Made by a program: the position numbers and the translations under genes
Notes under the pieces: generated by a model
Databases searched by the model: none
Told to the model about the DNA's origin: nothing
The model's input: only the letters and a program-made list of their open reading frames with translations
Assembly: GCA_025200525.1 (NCBI GenBank)
Contig: CM045770.1
Coordinates: forward strand, 135,498,200 to 135,562,199
From: Camellia lanceoleosa
Taxonomy: Eukaryota > Streptophyta > Magnoliopsida > Ericales > Theaceae
Length of the DNA: 64,000 nt
Direction: 5' to 3'
Shown here: positions 12,507-23,057 of the stretch, piece after piece
How positions within the stretch are numbered: position 1 is the first letter of the stretch
Layout: each line of letters starts with the position of its first letter

Positions 12507-12843
12507 GAGATCGTGATCTTCTCCTATTACCGCTCACTCTTCAACCCTTGTCTCCTTCTTTCCAATTTCACTAGACATTGAAACCTAGAAAAAAAAAAAA
12601 AAGAAGGCTAGGTAAGGGGGTGCGGTAGAAGAGAATGAGAATGGAAGACAATTGTTAAAAAAAAAAGGTTAGGTTGGGGTAGTGCCAGCGCCGATGCCGA
12701 CATGGCACTGTATATATTGAGAGATGGTAGTTTCTGTTAAAGTTTGTCCAAAAAAGTAATTTAATTAAGGGATAAATTTGTAAATAAAAAAAATAGAAAA
12801 TTGTGTGGATTGATAGATTGAGTGGTGTGCAAATAGTATTTCC

Positions 12844-13641
12844 TTATTTTCCAATTTAAGGATACTGATTTTTTTGAGACAAAACTACCCTTAGTCTATT
12901 TTCATTATTCCACTACTTCTAACAAACACACCACTGCCAATTCTAGCTGCCATCTCCGGTTACTAGCGACAACTTTCCAGTGACTACCGCCAATCAATTT
13001 TTCAACTACTCTCCAATGAAGTGAAATTTTAGTAACTTAGCACAGTAAAATTCTCCAGCAACGCTTTGACAAGGTAAAATTTTCTTTGCTAAGTTCATGA
13101 AATTTTATTATTTTCAAAGCTTCAAAAATTTTCATTTAACAGCCAAAAATATAGTGTAATTTCATTTCCTAAAAGATGTAACAAAATTAGCAATGTGTTG
13201 AAATTTTAATCAAATAAACTCTTGCAATAACTTTTCTGTAAATGAAATTCCATTATGCACTGTTAATGTATAATTTCACTATCATGATGAAATTTCATTG
13301 GGTGACAACGAAATCGAACTGTTTTGAACAAAAAGATAAATACAAGAAGAATAGAAAGAAAGAGAGAGGAAGAGATAGGAAGAACAAAAATTAAATGATG
13401 CAACAAAATTTACTGTGATTGTGAATGATGACTTTGTTTAGATCTGAACTGTAGTTGCGAATAGCGGTGACTCATTTTAGTCTAGAGAGTTGTTGTGAAT
13501 GACGCTAATGGTTGATCAGAGTCTATACATTTGGCCCACTAAAATACATTTTATTAGTCTATAAATTTGTATTATTTTATAATGAGAGAGAATGAGAGAG
13601 AGAAGTGTAAGACCATTTCACATGGGGTTAAGCCACATCAT
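12844..13641. other. Unannotated spacer
   Basis: No gene or clear repeat. A purine-rich stretch lies near 13330-13390 (GAAAGAAAGAGAGAGGAAG). Confidence 0.5.
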
Positions 13642-13644
13642 TAA

Positions 13645-13804
13645 TGCTGTGTTTGGTTGGTGAATTTTGAGAGGGATTTGGAAAGGGAAAGAGAAAAGGT
13701 GTGTGAAACTATGTGAAATGTAGGTATATTTTTTTTCACATTTCACCTACCTTTTCCATTTCCCTTTCCAAATCCCTCCTCAAATCCCTCCACCAAACAC
13801 AACA
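13645..13804. mobile_element. Tourist-like (PIF/Harbinger) MITE, 160 bp
   Basis: Terminal inverted repeats TGCTGTGTTTGGTTGG (left) and TGTTGTGTTTGGTGG (right, reverse complement) extend inward as a near-palindrome (GAGGGATTTGGAAAGGGAAA against TTTCCCTTTCCAAATCCCTC). Flanks are the 3-bp duplication TAA (13642-13644 and 13805-13807), typical of PIF/Harbinger. Its ends resemble those of the Harbinger transposon at 48806-57394. A second copy of the end motif at 13903-13916 (AATCAAACACAACC) followed by TTA might mark an older outer boundary. Confidence 0.7.
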
Positions 13805-14127
13805 TAAGGGTGAAATTGAGGGGACAAAGTTAGGGGTTGTAGCACCACTCATAAAATATAGTTATATTTCAGACACATTTTTCTTTTTTTTTTCAAAATT
13901 TTAATCAAACACAACCTTAGATTCTACACTTTCCATTACATCACTTTTAACCATCCAAAAAAAGCCGAGCATTATTTGTATCTATCTTCAAGAATTTCCC
14001 CAACTCTTCTTGTTAAGAGTGCAATAAGTTCATCTGTGTGTGTATGTGAGAGAGAGATGATTTGGGTGTCTAATGGAGTTGCCATCAGTAACTCCATGCA
14101 TAGTTGTTGAATTACGGAGTTAAAAAA

Positions 14128-16258
14128 ATGGATAATAGCGGCGGATGGATTCCGGTGGTGAAGCAAAGAGGGAAGCTAGAAGCAAGGAAATCAGTGGGTA
14201 GTGCAGTAATCTTCACGGTGTTTGTGGACAATCTACCTAACTCAATGACCAGCAAAGGCCTGCTTAACCTGTTTGGGAAGTTTGGAATTGTAAAAGATAT
14301 CTTCATCCCGCAAAAGCGTCGCAGGAATACCAATACTAGATTTGGCTTTGTAAGGTATAGTTGTGAGGTAGCTGCAAACGTTGCTGTGCAAAAGGCGAAC
14401 GGACTCTGGGTGGATGAGAAGAAGTTATTCGTGAAATTTGCATCCTTTGAACGAAGCAGAGAACAGGGGAAGCACCATGCTCGAAAACCACCATGATTAC
14501 ACCAGAGACGATGTCCGGAGAGGCTCAAATCACTTCACCAACAACAAAACGTTCGCAGATGTGGTTAGAGGTAACCAGATACAGGCCATAGCCCCTATTA
14601 CAATTCAGGCTGAGGAGTATGGTAATGGGTGGCTTTACGACAGTGTGGTAGTCCGACTAAAAGTCAGTGCTGTAAACATTAGTTTGAAGTTTGAGCTTAA
14701 TGCTAGAGGAATAGATGGGTTTGAAGTTAGAAAAGGAGGTGGTCGTGAGGTGGTGTTATCTTTCAAGACCAAGGAGGATATGGAGACGAAGATGAAGATT
14801 ATCAAGGAAATTATCCATGAATGGTGTGATGACATCATCCAATGGAGGCCAGAGCTTGCTATGGCTCAGGAGAGACTTACATGGCTTAACTGCTATGGCA
14901 TTCCCGTACACTTATGGAATAGGTCCAATCTTGTGAAGATTGGTAGCATATGGGGTGAAGTTGTTGATGGTGCTGAAGGTTTGCCTCAGTCCTTCGAATG
15001 TGGTAAGATTAGGATACTCACCAAGTGCATGGAACCAGTTAACAGTATTATCAACCTGGTGACCAAACACTCTTCTCATCCAGTGAGGGTTTTGGAAGTC
15101 CAGGTCCTTGAAGCAAAAACTATAAATCAGTGTTGCAGCTGTTTGAATCATCTAGAGAAGGTGAAAGAACTCAGTGCAGAGGAGAAAGATGAGGATCATG
15201 GTTCGAACCGGGTTGGTAAGTCACTACAGCACCTCGGAGTTGAGTCAACTCAACCCAGAGCAGGTGGGGCAGCTCAGGGTTCAGAGCATTTCAAAAATGA
15301 GGCCAGTCGAGAGTTGACACGTGGGAATGGTAGTATAATAGAGGCAAAATGGAAGAGTGATACGGAAGTGGCTGAATCTAGTAGCATAGTAGGCAAGAAG
15401 CTCGAGGTTGAAGCATGCAAGGAAATGGTGGCAGGTAGCAGTGCATTTAATGCACCAAAACCAGCTGAACAAGGCAATGATGGGAATGTCTTCTCACCTG
15501 GATGTATGAGAAGAGTGAGTGGATCAAGTTTGAATTCACAAGGCTTGAACTCTGGAGAGGACTTGGGTCAACAGAGTTTAAACCAAGTGGACTCGGCCCA
15601 TAATAATTTAAACCATGGGTTGTGTGGGCCGACTGATGTAAGAGAAGCAGATCTTAGTGAGTATGTTAGCCCAATTGAGGAAGTGGACTCTTCTGCTGAG
15701 GAGAGTAGCAGTAGTGAAGATGAAGATGTAGTGGGCCAACATGTTGTAGCTGCTGGGGCCAAGAATATTAAGACCAAAGGGAAAGAACTTAGTAGGCCAA
15801 GACCAGAAAAAGAGGTGGATATCAATGATGGTCCTCAAGGTAGATTCTGGAAAAGTAATAGAAGACCACGGGCTCTTTTCAGCAACTCTCAACAGTGCTG
15901 TGAACAGGTGTATACACCTGGGTATATGAGAAGCTTAAGTGAGTCTAGCATGCTTAAGCCTGGGCTGAATCTGGAAGTGGTATTGGGCTGTAATATGGGT
16001 TTTACTAATCAGGTCATCCACACAGAAGTGGGTCCATCAGCACAGTTGAACAAAGGGCAACACAAGGCCGTAAATGGGAGGAAGGAAGGTCAACACAATC
16101 GGAACTGTAAAGGTAAAGACTTCGCAACTGATGAACTCGGAGAGCAGCAGAGAGTTTCTACTAATCATGGGGAAAAAGCCCAACCAAATGCTCCTGTTGA
16201 AGTGTCAAATGGAAGAGACAAAGGTAAAAAAGTGGCTGTGGCTTTTGGTAGATCAACT
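14128..16258 (+). pseudogene. LINE-B ORF1: RRM plus DUF4283 RNA-binding protein, one frameshift
   Basis: Start chosen at 14128 (MDNSGGWIPVVKQRGK). An RRM follows at about residues 30-110: RNP2-like VFVDNLP and RNP1-like RFGFVRY, with FGKFGIVKDIFIP between. The frame ends at 14496, but the next frame (from 14438) continues the protein, so one indel near 14450-14480 breaks it. The second part holds a DUF4283-like domain (WLYDSVVVRLKV, then WLNCYGIPVHLWN and GEVVDG) and a long hydrophilic Ser/Glu-rich tail with no zinc knuckle. Plant LINE ORF1 proteins with an RRM are known as a distinct subgroup and probably coat element RNA. Reading stays open to 16330, but after about 16258 it is translating the back of the inverted endonuclease segment. 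Confidence 0.85.
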
Positions 16259-16905
16259 GGGGACTTCATTTCTGGTCTCAATTTTTTGTCTGACTTCATC
16301 TGCTACAAGATCTCTTTCTTCAGCAGTTAAATCCCACGAATGTAACTCAGCCTCAGCAGCTTTAAGCTTGGACTCCACATGACCGAATACCTCCACATTC
16401 CAAATCTTCAGTGCTTGTTTGAGTGTTCTCAATTTGACCATAATTCTGAAACCAGCCCACCCTTCCACTTGTGTACCAACCCAAACCTTTTCAACTTCTT
16501 TAAGAAAGCTGGGATGTAGCACCCAGGCATTTAAGAATTTGAAGGGTTTGGGGCCCCAGTCCCTATCATCTTCCTTTAATAAAATTGGGCAGTGATCTGA
16601 CAATATACTAGGTAGGCCCCATAACTTGAGATTAAACCACACAAGCCATTCCGGATTTAATAGGAACCTATCAATCCTACTCCAACTTGCACCTGACTGT
16701 GAATTACTCCAAGTATATTTCCTACCAAGCATAGGAACATCAACCAATTCAATATTATTTATCAACTCATTGAACTCCTGCATCCCCCTATCTCTTCTCA
16801 CGCAGCCTTTCCTTTCTCCAATGGCTTTAATTTCATTAAAATCCCCCCCTAAACACCATGGTTTTGGAAAGGATGCTTTCAAGTTATACAGAACCTTCCA
16901 CAGTT
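16255..16905 (-). pseudogene. Inverted endonuclease fragment of LINE-B ORF2
   Basis: On the minus strand an open frame (16882-16253) encodes the middle of an L1 endonuclease and the start of the linker: CLGGDFNEI near 16850, YTWSNSQSG near 16715, RIDRFLLNPEW near 16670 and LSDHCPILL near 16590. The orientation is opposite to ORF1 upstream and to the ORF2 tail downstream. Homology to endonuclease appears to run a little past 16882 to about 16905. It has no start or end of its own and cannot make a functional nuclease. Confidence 0.88.
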
Positions 16906-17193
16906 ATTCCCAGATCCATAGAGGGTCTTTTACTCTGGTGGATGGGGTGGAAGTTTAGGAAGAAAGTTCATCAGGTGTGGAAGGCCCTCCCAGCAGCAGT
17001 GTTGTGGTCTGTGTGGAGTTATAGAAATGAATGTGTGTTTAAGGCAGTCCAACCCAATGTCCAGGTTCTTGGTGAATGCATCAAGGTGAGGGTAGCAATT
17101 TGGTTGAGATCTCAGTCTAGGAACGCTTCATTTGCAGTTAATGATGTCGTCTTTAATTGGTCACAAGTCAGGCGCTGCTTAGGTTCTTCATGA
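16905..17193 (+). pseudogene. Sense 3' end of LINE-B ORF2
   Basis: The last about 95 codons before the stop at 17191-17193 read LLLWWMGWKFRKK then LWSVWSYRNECVF, resembling the segment after zf-RVT at the end of plant LINE ORF2. The apparent methionine at 16858 lies in inverted sequence and is not a real start. It is followed directly by the 3' UTR. Confidence 0.75.
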
Positions 17194-18419
17194 CTCCATT
17201 CTGCTCTGGCTGTTGAATTCTGCTTTAGATATATCTGCACTGTATGTAGGCTGTGGTTTGTCTCCTCATCCTTGGGTGGGTTCTGGTGGGATGGTTGCTT
17301 GTGATGTACTGAGATCTGTTGGGTAGGTTAATCATTGTCTTGGCTTAGTCTGTTGGTTCTCTGCGGGGTTGTCTTGCTGCTGTACATCTGTGTGGTTGGT
17401 TTTTCTTTGGTTGGTTCTGATGCATTTCTTTGTATGAGTCTGATTTTAGGAGAGTGTATGTTGGTCAGGTGGGATATTAGTTCTGATGCATTTTCTTTGT
17501 ATGGTGCGATTTTAGGAGGGTGTTTGTTGGGTTGGATTGGCTGCACTGATGCAAAGGATGGCTTGCTAGTTTTGCCCATGTTCTTGGACAAGAACTAGGG
17601 ATCTTCAGAAGACAGCAGATGGGTTTGGAAGGTTATCTTGGTCTGTCAAGCAGCATAGCAGATGGATTTCAGGGAGCTTCAGTTGGTATCTAGCAGCTTA
17701 GCAGCATTGGATTGTTATCCTGTGTAGGTAGGCATGCAGCAGCATAATGCTTTTGTAAAATTGGTGTGCAAGGCCCCAGAAAATGCTCTTGTGAAATTGG
17801 AAAAGTTTGCGATCATTAAAGTTAAGTCATTAAGATATCTTTGCAACACTTGATTGGTCTTCTGTTATGTTGGTTTGGTTGGTGAGTCTGCAGATATTCT
17901 TGAAATTTCTATAGTTGGTTCCTTCGTGCACTGTTTATACATTACATTTTGCGTAGTGGTTGGCAATCGCTGATATTCTTGAAATTTCCGCTATTGTATG
18001 TTATGCTCACATCTTGCTTGGTGGGTGACTCGATGCAGTGATTTGAAACATTTATCTTCTATGGTGATTTTGAGTGCATTGATGGATGATTCTGGGCTGC
18101 TATGTAAGTGATTCTGGGCTGCTATCAAAGAACTCATCAACTTAATAAATTTACTGAGATTGACCAGTCCACCACGAGATTTGGCAGTGTTCGTAGAGGG
18201 AGCTTCTTCTCTGTTCTTTTTCTCCTTTCTCTTTTGTTGGTTGCTTGATTGGTTTCTCACCAATCTTGGGTCAAGTGCTAGCAAATGATTTTGCTTCCTT
18301 TGCGGTGCCAACCTAGTTGGGATTGTAGAGGGTAGCTATGATGTTCAGTGCACTTCCCTGCTTTGTTGATGTTTTTGCATGTATTTTGCCTTCCATCAAT
18401 AAAGTTTTCTTTTGCCGAT
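17194..18419 (+). other. LINE-B 3' UTR
   Basis: Non-coding GT-rich sequence between the ORF2 stop and the poly(A) tail, with AATAAA 17 bp before the tail. Short near-repeats occur (GATATTCTTGAAATTTC near 17893 and 17971). Confidence 0.7.
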
Positions 18420-18442
18420 AAAAAAAAAAATTATTTGTATCT

Positions 18443-19459
18443 TTAACAACACAATTCGCCTAAGGTATATTTCAAAATTTTTCCATTCCAACCAAGCTTG
18501 ATCCTGGTACATCTGTGCATTCTCATGTGAATAAGTTTCCTTCCGTATCTTATTTCTCCATACTTATCCATGCATTTATTGTGGGCAGGCTTGGTTTTGG
18601 AGGCAACCCCACAAAACAACCGCTTTAGGCCACAAAAAAAAAGTCTAAAAAAAGGCTCCAAAATTATTTTTGCTCTTGAACCTATCCATAAGGAAAAAGG
18701 CCCACTTGAATTTTAAGGGTCTAAAGTTATTCGTCTTTGTAAAAGGCCCAATCTGAATTAGAATTCCAAAAAGAAAAAGCCCACTTGAATTCGGGGTGAA
18801 ATTTTGCAACTCCATCTGCAAATGCTCGACCACACTTCAAATAGCTAAAAAAAAATTAAAAATTATTTAAATTTTAACACACTAAATAATTTCTCTTATT
18901 TTCATATATATAAATAGTGAGACTTTTAGAATTATTTTTTATTTATATTTAAACAGAACCACAGATTTTTAGTATTATTTTTTTAAATCTAATTATATTA
19001 TATATATATATATTATTTATTTATATATATTATTAATTAATCGGGTTTGAATAGAGGGAGGTGATACCTGTCCCCCCTCCCCCCGCGTTGTGGGTGACCA
19101 AAATATAATCCACCCCGCTCTACATGAGTGTCGGGTCGGGTAAAATTCACCCCATTTGGCCCCCGCGGATCGAACTAAAATGGCCATGCCTAAAAGTGGA
19201 GGATTCTATTTTTGCACCAAAAAAAAATGGTCAATTTTTCAATACACTCTATTAAATTATTTATAGTTATAATTTACTTTTAATACACCCTATATTTTTT
19301 TACAAATTATCCTTCAAAGTATACCCAAATAATAAACAAATCAAAAACACCAAATTACACCGCTTTGAAACCCTTTCAAAAACTTTTAAACAAATTTTTC
19401 ATTACAGTTATTCACTTTGTTCATATCTACTTGTATGTGAGTTATTCTAATATTCAATA
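18443..19459. other. Unannotated AT-rich spacer
   Basis: No gene. AAGGCCCACTTGAATT-like blocks occur twice (about 18696 and 18778). A GC-rich patch at 19070-19190 includes runs of C and GGGTCGGGTAAAATTCACCCC and looks like a relic of an unclassified repeat. Confidence 0.4.
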
Positions 19460-20988
19460 GGGCAAATTACACTGGTGGTCTATATATTTTATCCTCGGTG
19501 TCATTTTGGTCCCTACACTTTCAATTGGCTCAATTTTAACATTTTAACATTTTGTTTCAAGTTGGTCCAATTAATAATATCATTAATGTTTTTTAAAAAA
19601 ATTATCATTAAATTAGTTGAGATTAACTAACTGAGTTGAGTAAGTTTCACTACAACAAAAACATACTTTAGTGGCACTACACTAGTGGCATATTTCTTTT
19701 GTAAATACTAATTTCATTAACAAATTTATATTAACTTAATATAGTTTCAATTACCTTCATATGTTTATCTTTTGGATGCAGATTTCACAAGTTATGAATG
19801 CTAGATGAAAATATTTATATAAGTGAGGTTGAGAATTTGGGAACTGATTTTATTTTTGATAATTTTGCTCACCGGAATATGGATATCACTATGGCTTTTC
19901 AGAACTTATGGTTAAAATAATTTTCTTTTAAATTGTTTTTGCTTTAACTTTGTTAGTGTGGTAGAATATTTTATAATTTTGGCAAGGGATTTTTTTTGCA
20001 ATATAAATAAATTTATATTTCAAAAATAAATAATTGATTGTGGTTTGAATTTTTTTTTATTTTTGATGTGATGATCTTATGGTGGTAATATTTGTTTATT
20101 ATTATGAAAATATTACAGGATGAATGGATGTCAAATTAATATATGATGTGGCAATTAATATTTAATTGTTTATAAAATCGATTCAATTTTTATAGGTATT
20201 TACGCTTGCATAATTGTAGCTTTTAAAAGTGTCAATTAAAAAAATATATAAGTGGCATTTTGTAGTAGTGATAGTAGCTTTGCAAAGTGTCACTAAAATA
20301 AGTTCTAATGGCACTTATATCTATTTAATGGCACAAATGAATTGGATTTAGTGGCATTTATGAAGGTGTTATAAATATCAATTGTGGCATAACAAGCGTC
20401 ATTAAAAATTCATATCGTGGCATTTTTTAGAATGCAAATCTTCTTTAATGGCACTTGATAGCGTCACGAATAGTGCCTACCATGACATTAAAGTGTCATT
20501 GAAAGGTTTTAGTCTTGATGGTGTAATGACACTTATAAGTGTCACAAATTTTTTTTTTTAATGGCGCTTGATAGTGCCGCAAATAATATCTGCCATGACA
20601 TTAAAATGTCATTGAAAGTTTGTAGCCATGATGGTGTAGTGGCACTTGCAAGTATCTATCGTGGCACTCATATCTACCGTGGCACCGATAGAAGTGGCAC
20701 TTGTTCAAAATGTCACAAGACTAAAAAATGTCATTAGAAGAATTGTTTTGTGACACTTTCAAATGTCACTAAACTAAGAAAATGTTGTAAAATTTGTAAA
20801 TTTGTTCTTAAAAATATAACACGTGACACTTATGTGTGCATTTTTCATAAAAAATGCTAAAAGTTGTAATCAATTGAATCAAATTGAGACAAAATCATAA
20901 ATTTAAGATCAAAATTAAATCAATTAAAAATAAAAGGACTAAAATGATACAAAAAATAAAATACATAAACTATTATCGTAATTTGCCC
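19460..20988. mobile_element. Mutator-like TIR element, 1529 bp, with CACTA-like interior
   Basis: Ends are inverted repeats: left GGGCAAATTACACTGGTGG, right (reverse complement) GGGCAAATTACGATAATAG, with similarity continuing through TCATTTTGGTCC / TCATTTTAGTCC. Nine-bp flanks TATTCAATA (19451-19459) and TTTTCAATA (20989-20997) match at 8 of 9. No transposase ORF. The interior carries another element type (next entry), so this is a nested pair. Confidence 0.7.
19648..20760. mobile_element. CACTA-like sequence with subterminal TGGCACT repeats
   Basis: Starts CACTACAACAAAAAC, the end sequence typical of CACTA transposons, followed by many direct and inverted copies of AGTGGCAC / AGTGTCAC. A possible right end is TTTTGTAGTAGTG, ending at 20270 (12 of 13 complementary to the left end), but the 3-bp flanks do not match and the subterminal-type repeats continue to about 20760, so the true right end is unresolved. 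No transposase. Confidence 0.5.
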
Positions 20989-20997
20989 TTTTCAATA

Positions 20998-22282
20998 TTT
21001 CGGCTTTGATAAATTAATAGAAGTTTTCTGCAAGTATATTGGGTATAATAAACAGATTAGAAGTGAAGTTAGCAAAGCACAGGGCAAAATGTTTGCTGGA
21101 TTCAGTTTTGTTTGTCACTCTTAATCATTAAATATATTTTCTTTTTTGATGGTACACTAATTTTTCATGATCAAATTTTTAAACGTTTTGGTTTCTTGTT
21201 TGTGCCTATTGTGGAACCTATCTGTACCACAATTTGAAAAGTTTAGAAATAATTCGCCTTCCTCGCTTCTCAAAAAGAATTTATTCAGTTGATCCAAAAA
21301 ATTTATATTAAAAAAAAAAAAAAATTCTTGACAAACATTAAGTATTAAGTTATTTTTGTAAAGCAAATTCATGTAAAATTTTAACCTATCATGTGGTTTT
21401 GTTCTATCCTATTGAAACTTAGAGAATAAGATGAAGAGGGTAGAATATGAAGAATACGTATAAATAGTTTACATGTATCATGAAAAAAAAAAAAATTATT
21501 TTAGAATTTATTGTGTATTATCCTTATTAGTTAATTTACATTAAAGTATAATAATAATTAAAATTTCAAAATTTTAATTAAACATACTGCATTATTATTT
21601 GGGTGCAAATAAAAGCACCCATTCAAAATTATTTTTTCGACAAGGTCCAATATGAATTAGAAAGATCAAAAATTTTGAAGGAAAATGCATTGGACCCCGA
21701 GTGGGGGTGACCCCCACCACTCACTATTTTTTGATTGGTAAAAATATATATATATATATATATATTTTAGTCATGCTTGCACAGCCCCCACTGGGTCCTA
21801 GCAGTGCCGAATTTTGAAACTCTAATTTATATTTAATTTTTTTTTTAGGCCCCAGTGTAAATAATGTAAAACCAAACTTTTGACATGCCAGATGGGTTTC
21901 CCTCGGAGAAACAACATAGAAAGTTCCTAAGCCCTAGGAGTAAGAGTGACACCTTATTTGAAGTCTGAAGAAAGAAATTGGAAATGTGAAAGAAATTGGA
22001 AGTGTAACTTATTATTAATCTTCTCTCAACTCTTATTTGGGTGAAAATTTGGCACGTAATCCGTTAATACTATTTGAATTGTACACGTAATTAGAAAGTT
22101 AAGGTTAATTATTTTTTGAGTTGAATTCAAATATGACATGATCAAAAAATACGAATATTAAATGGATCTTATTTGGGTTGAACGCGCAAAATTCAAAATA
22201 GACACGTTTGACCCGTGTAATAATTTGTGTCAGCACATTGACACGAATTCACTATTGACTAGCATGTAACGCGAATATAACA
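20998..22282. other. AT-rich spacer
   Basis: No gene seen. Contains poly(A)/poly(T) runs and an (AT)n tract at about 21746-21764. Confidence 0.5.
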
Positions 22283-22667
22283 TGTGGAGAAGTGGTTTGG
22301 AAATATTCTTTTAATCCTGGGAGACGCTGGTGATCCTCAGCTAGTCACCTGAAAAGATACACACTCCGGTCGGGGATACCGGGATTAGCACTCCGACGGA
22401 CAAATTAATTCAGACGCTCAAGATAGCTTATTGTCTAAGTTAAGTGGAGTAATTCTTACATACCTACTAAATATGTTGTTCCTGTATTTATACCTGTTTC
22501 CCTCGATCCTCGGGGCCAGGGCCTACTTTTTGAACATTATCCTTTACATTATCCGGCTCCAATGCTACACACTTATTCGGCCCAAATATTGTGTTCGGAT
22601 ATAGTCGATTATTATCAGCCCTGTATTGCGCGCGCCGTCTGCCTTTGTCAATTATTCAACTCCCACA
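22283..22667 (-). repeat. 3' LTR of the pol-less Tat-like element
   Basis: TGTGGAGAAGTGG...CAACTCCCACA, about 94% identical by eye to 31363-31747. In element orientation the sequence just before it is purine-rich (GGGAGTTCGGAAGGCAAT), serving as polypurine tract. Confidence 0.95.
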
Positions 22668-23057
22668 ATTGCCTTCCGAACTCCCTATTGACGGCAGTTA
22701 ATCGGCGTGTTTGGTCTTGAATTGGAAAAGTTAAAACAGATCAAGCAGCTTCACGTATCCTAACATAGATGTCAGGATGCACACGCCTTTTCGTTCATCA
22801 TTACGCTTTCCCGCCTCAATCGTGCGTTTCGCATTTATTGTGATTTGAAATTTCAGTCTTTTCGAATGCACAGTTCGTCGAGTATTCGAGACTCTTGGAC
22901 CGCCAGCGGATATCCCTTCTCTGACTCGCATGCTCTGCAACTCTTCTCCGTCTACCCTCATCTCCGTTTAATCTTCGTAAGTCTTCTTCTCCCTTCTTTA
23001 CGATCCTATTTTCTGTTTGTCGTTTTGGTTCCGGCGAAACCTTGAATCCCTACGAAC

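Larger units (their letters stand above)
12055..12843. mobile_element. Diverged TIR element with a gene-like core
   Basis: The left end (GGGTGATTCTATTTACATATC) and the reverse complement of the right end (GGAAATACTATTTGCACACC) align over about 40 bp with mismatches; within the best block 14 of 18 bases agree. No clear target duplication is visible in the AT-rich flanks. The core at 12185-12560 is GC/CT-rich, unlike its surroundings, and resembles a host promoter/5' UTR or coding start more than transposon sequence. No readable protein was found. Confidence 0.45.
13984..18430 (+). mobile_element. LINE-B: rearranged L1-type LINE with both target-site duplications
   Basis: A 13-bp direct repeat ATTATTTGTATCT flanks the element (13971-13983 and 18430-18442). 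The 3' end has AATAAA at 18398-18403 and a poly(A) run at 18420-18430, the signature of target-primed reverse transcription. Inside are the 5' UTR, a complete but frameshifted ORF1, an inverted endonuclease fragment of ORF2 (about 16255-16905), the sense 3' end of ORF2 and a 3' UTR. Most of ORF2, including the whole reverse transcriptase, is missing. It is unrelated at sequence level to LINE-A, which has a different ORF1 type. Confidence 0.9.

Noticed and set aside
7650..13640. Host genes in the AT-rich stretch
   Set aside because: No ORF longer than about 60 codons with a domain, and most of the region is explained by DNA transposon relics.
13645..13916. Longer MITE ending at the third end-motif (13903-13916)
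   Set aside because: The 160-bp version has a perfect TAA duplication and fuller TIRs; the longer one needs an extra base at the left end.
16255..16905. Simple twin-priming 5' inversion in LINE-B
   Set aside because: A sense 5' UTR and ORF1 precede the inverted block, so the standard product does not fit; kept as a finding with other explanations.
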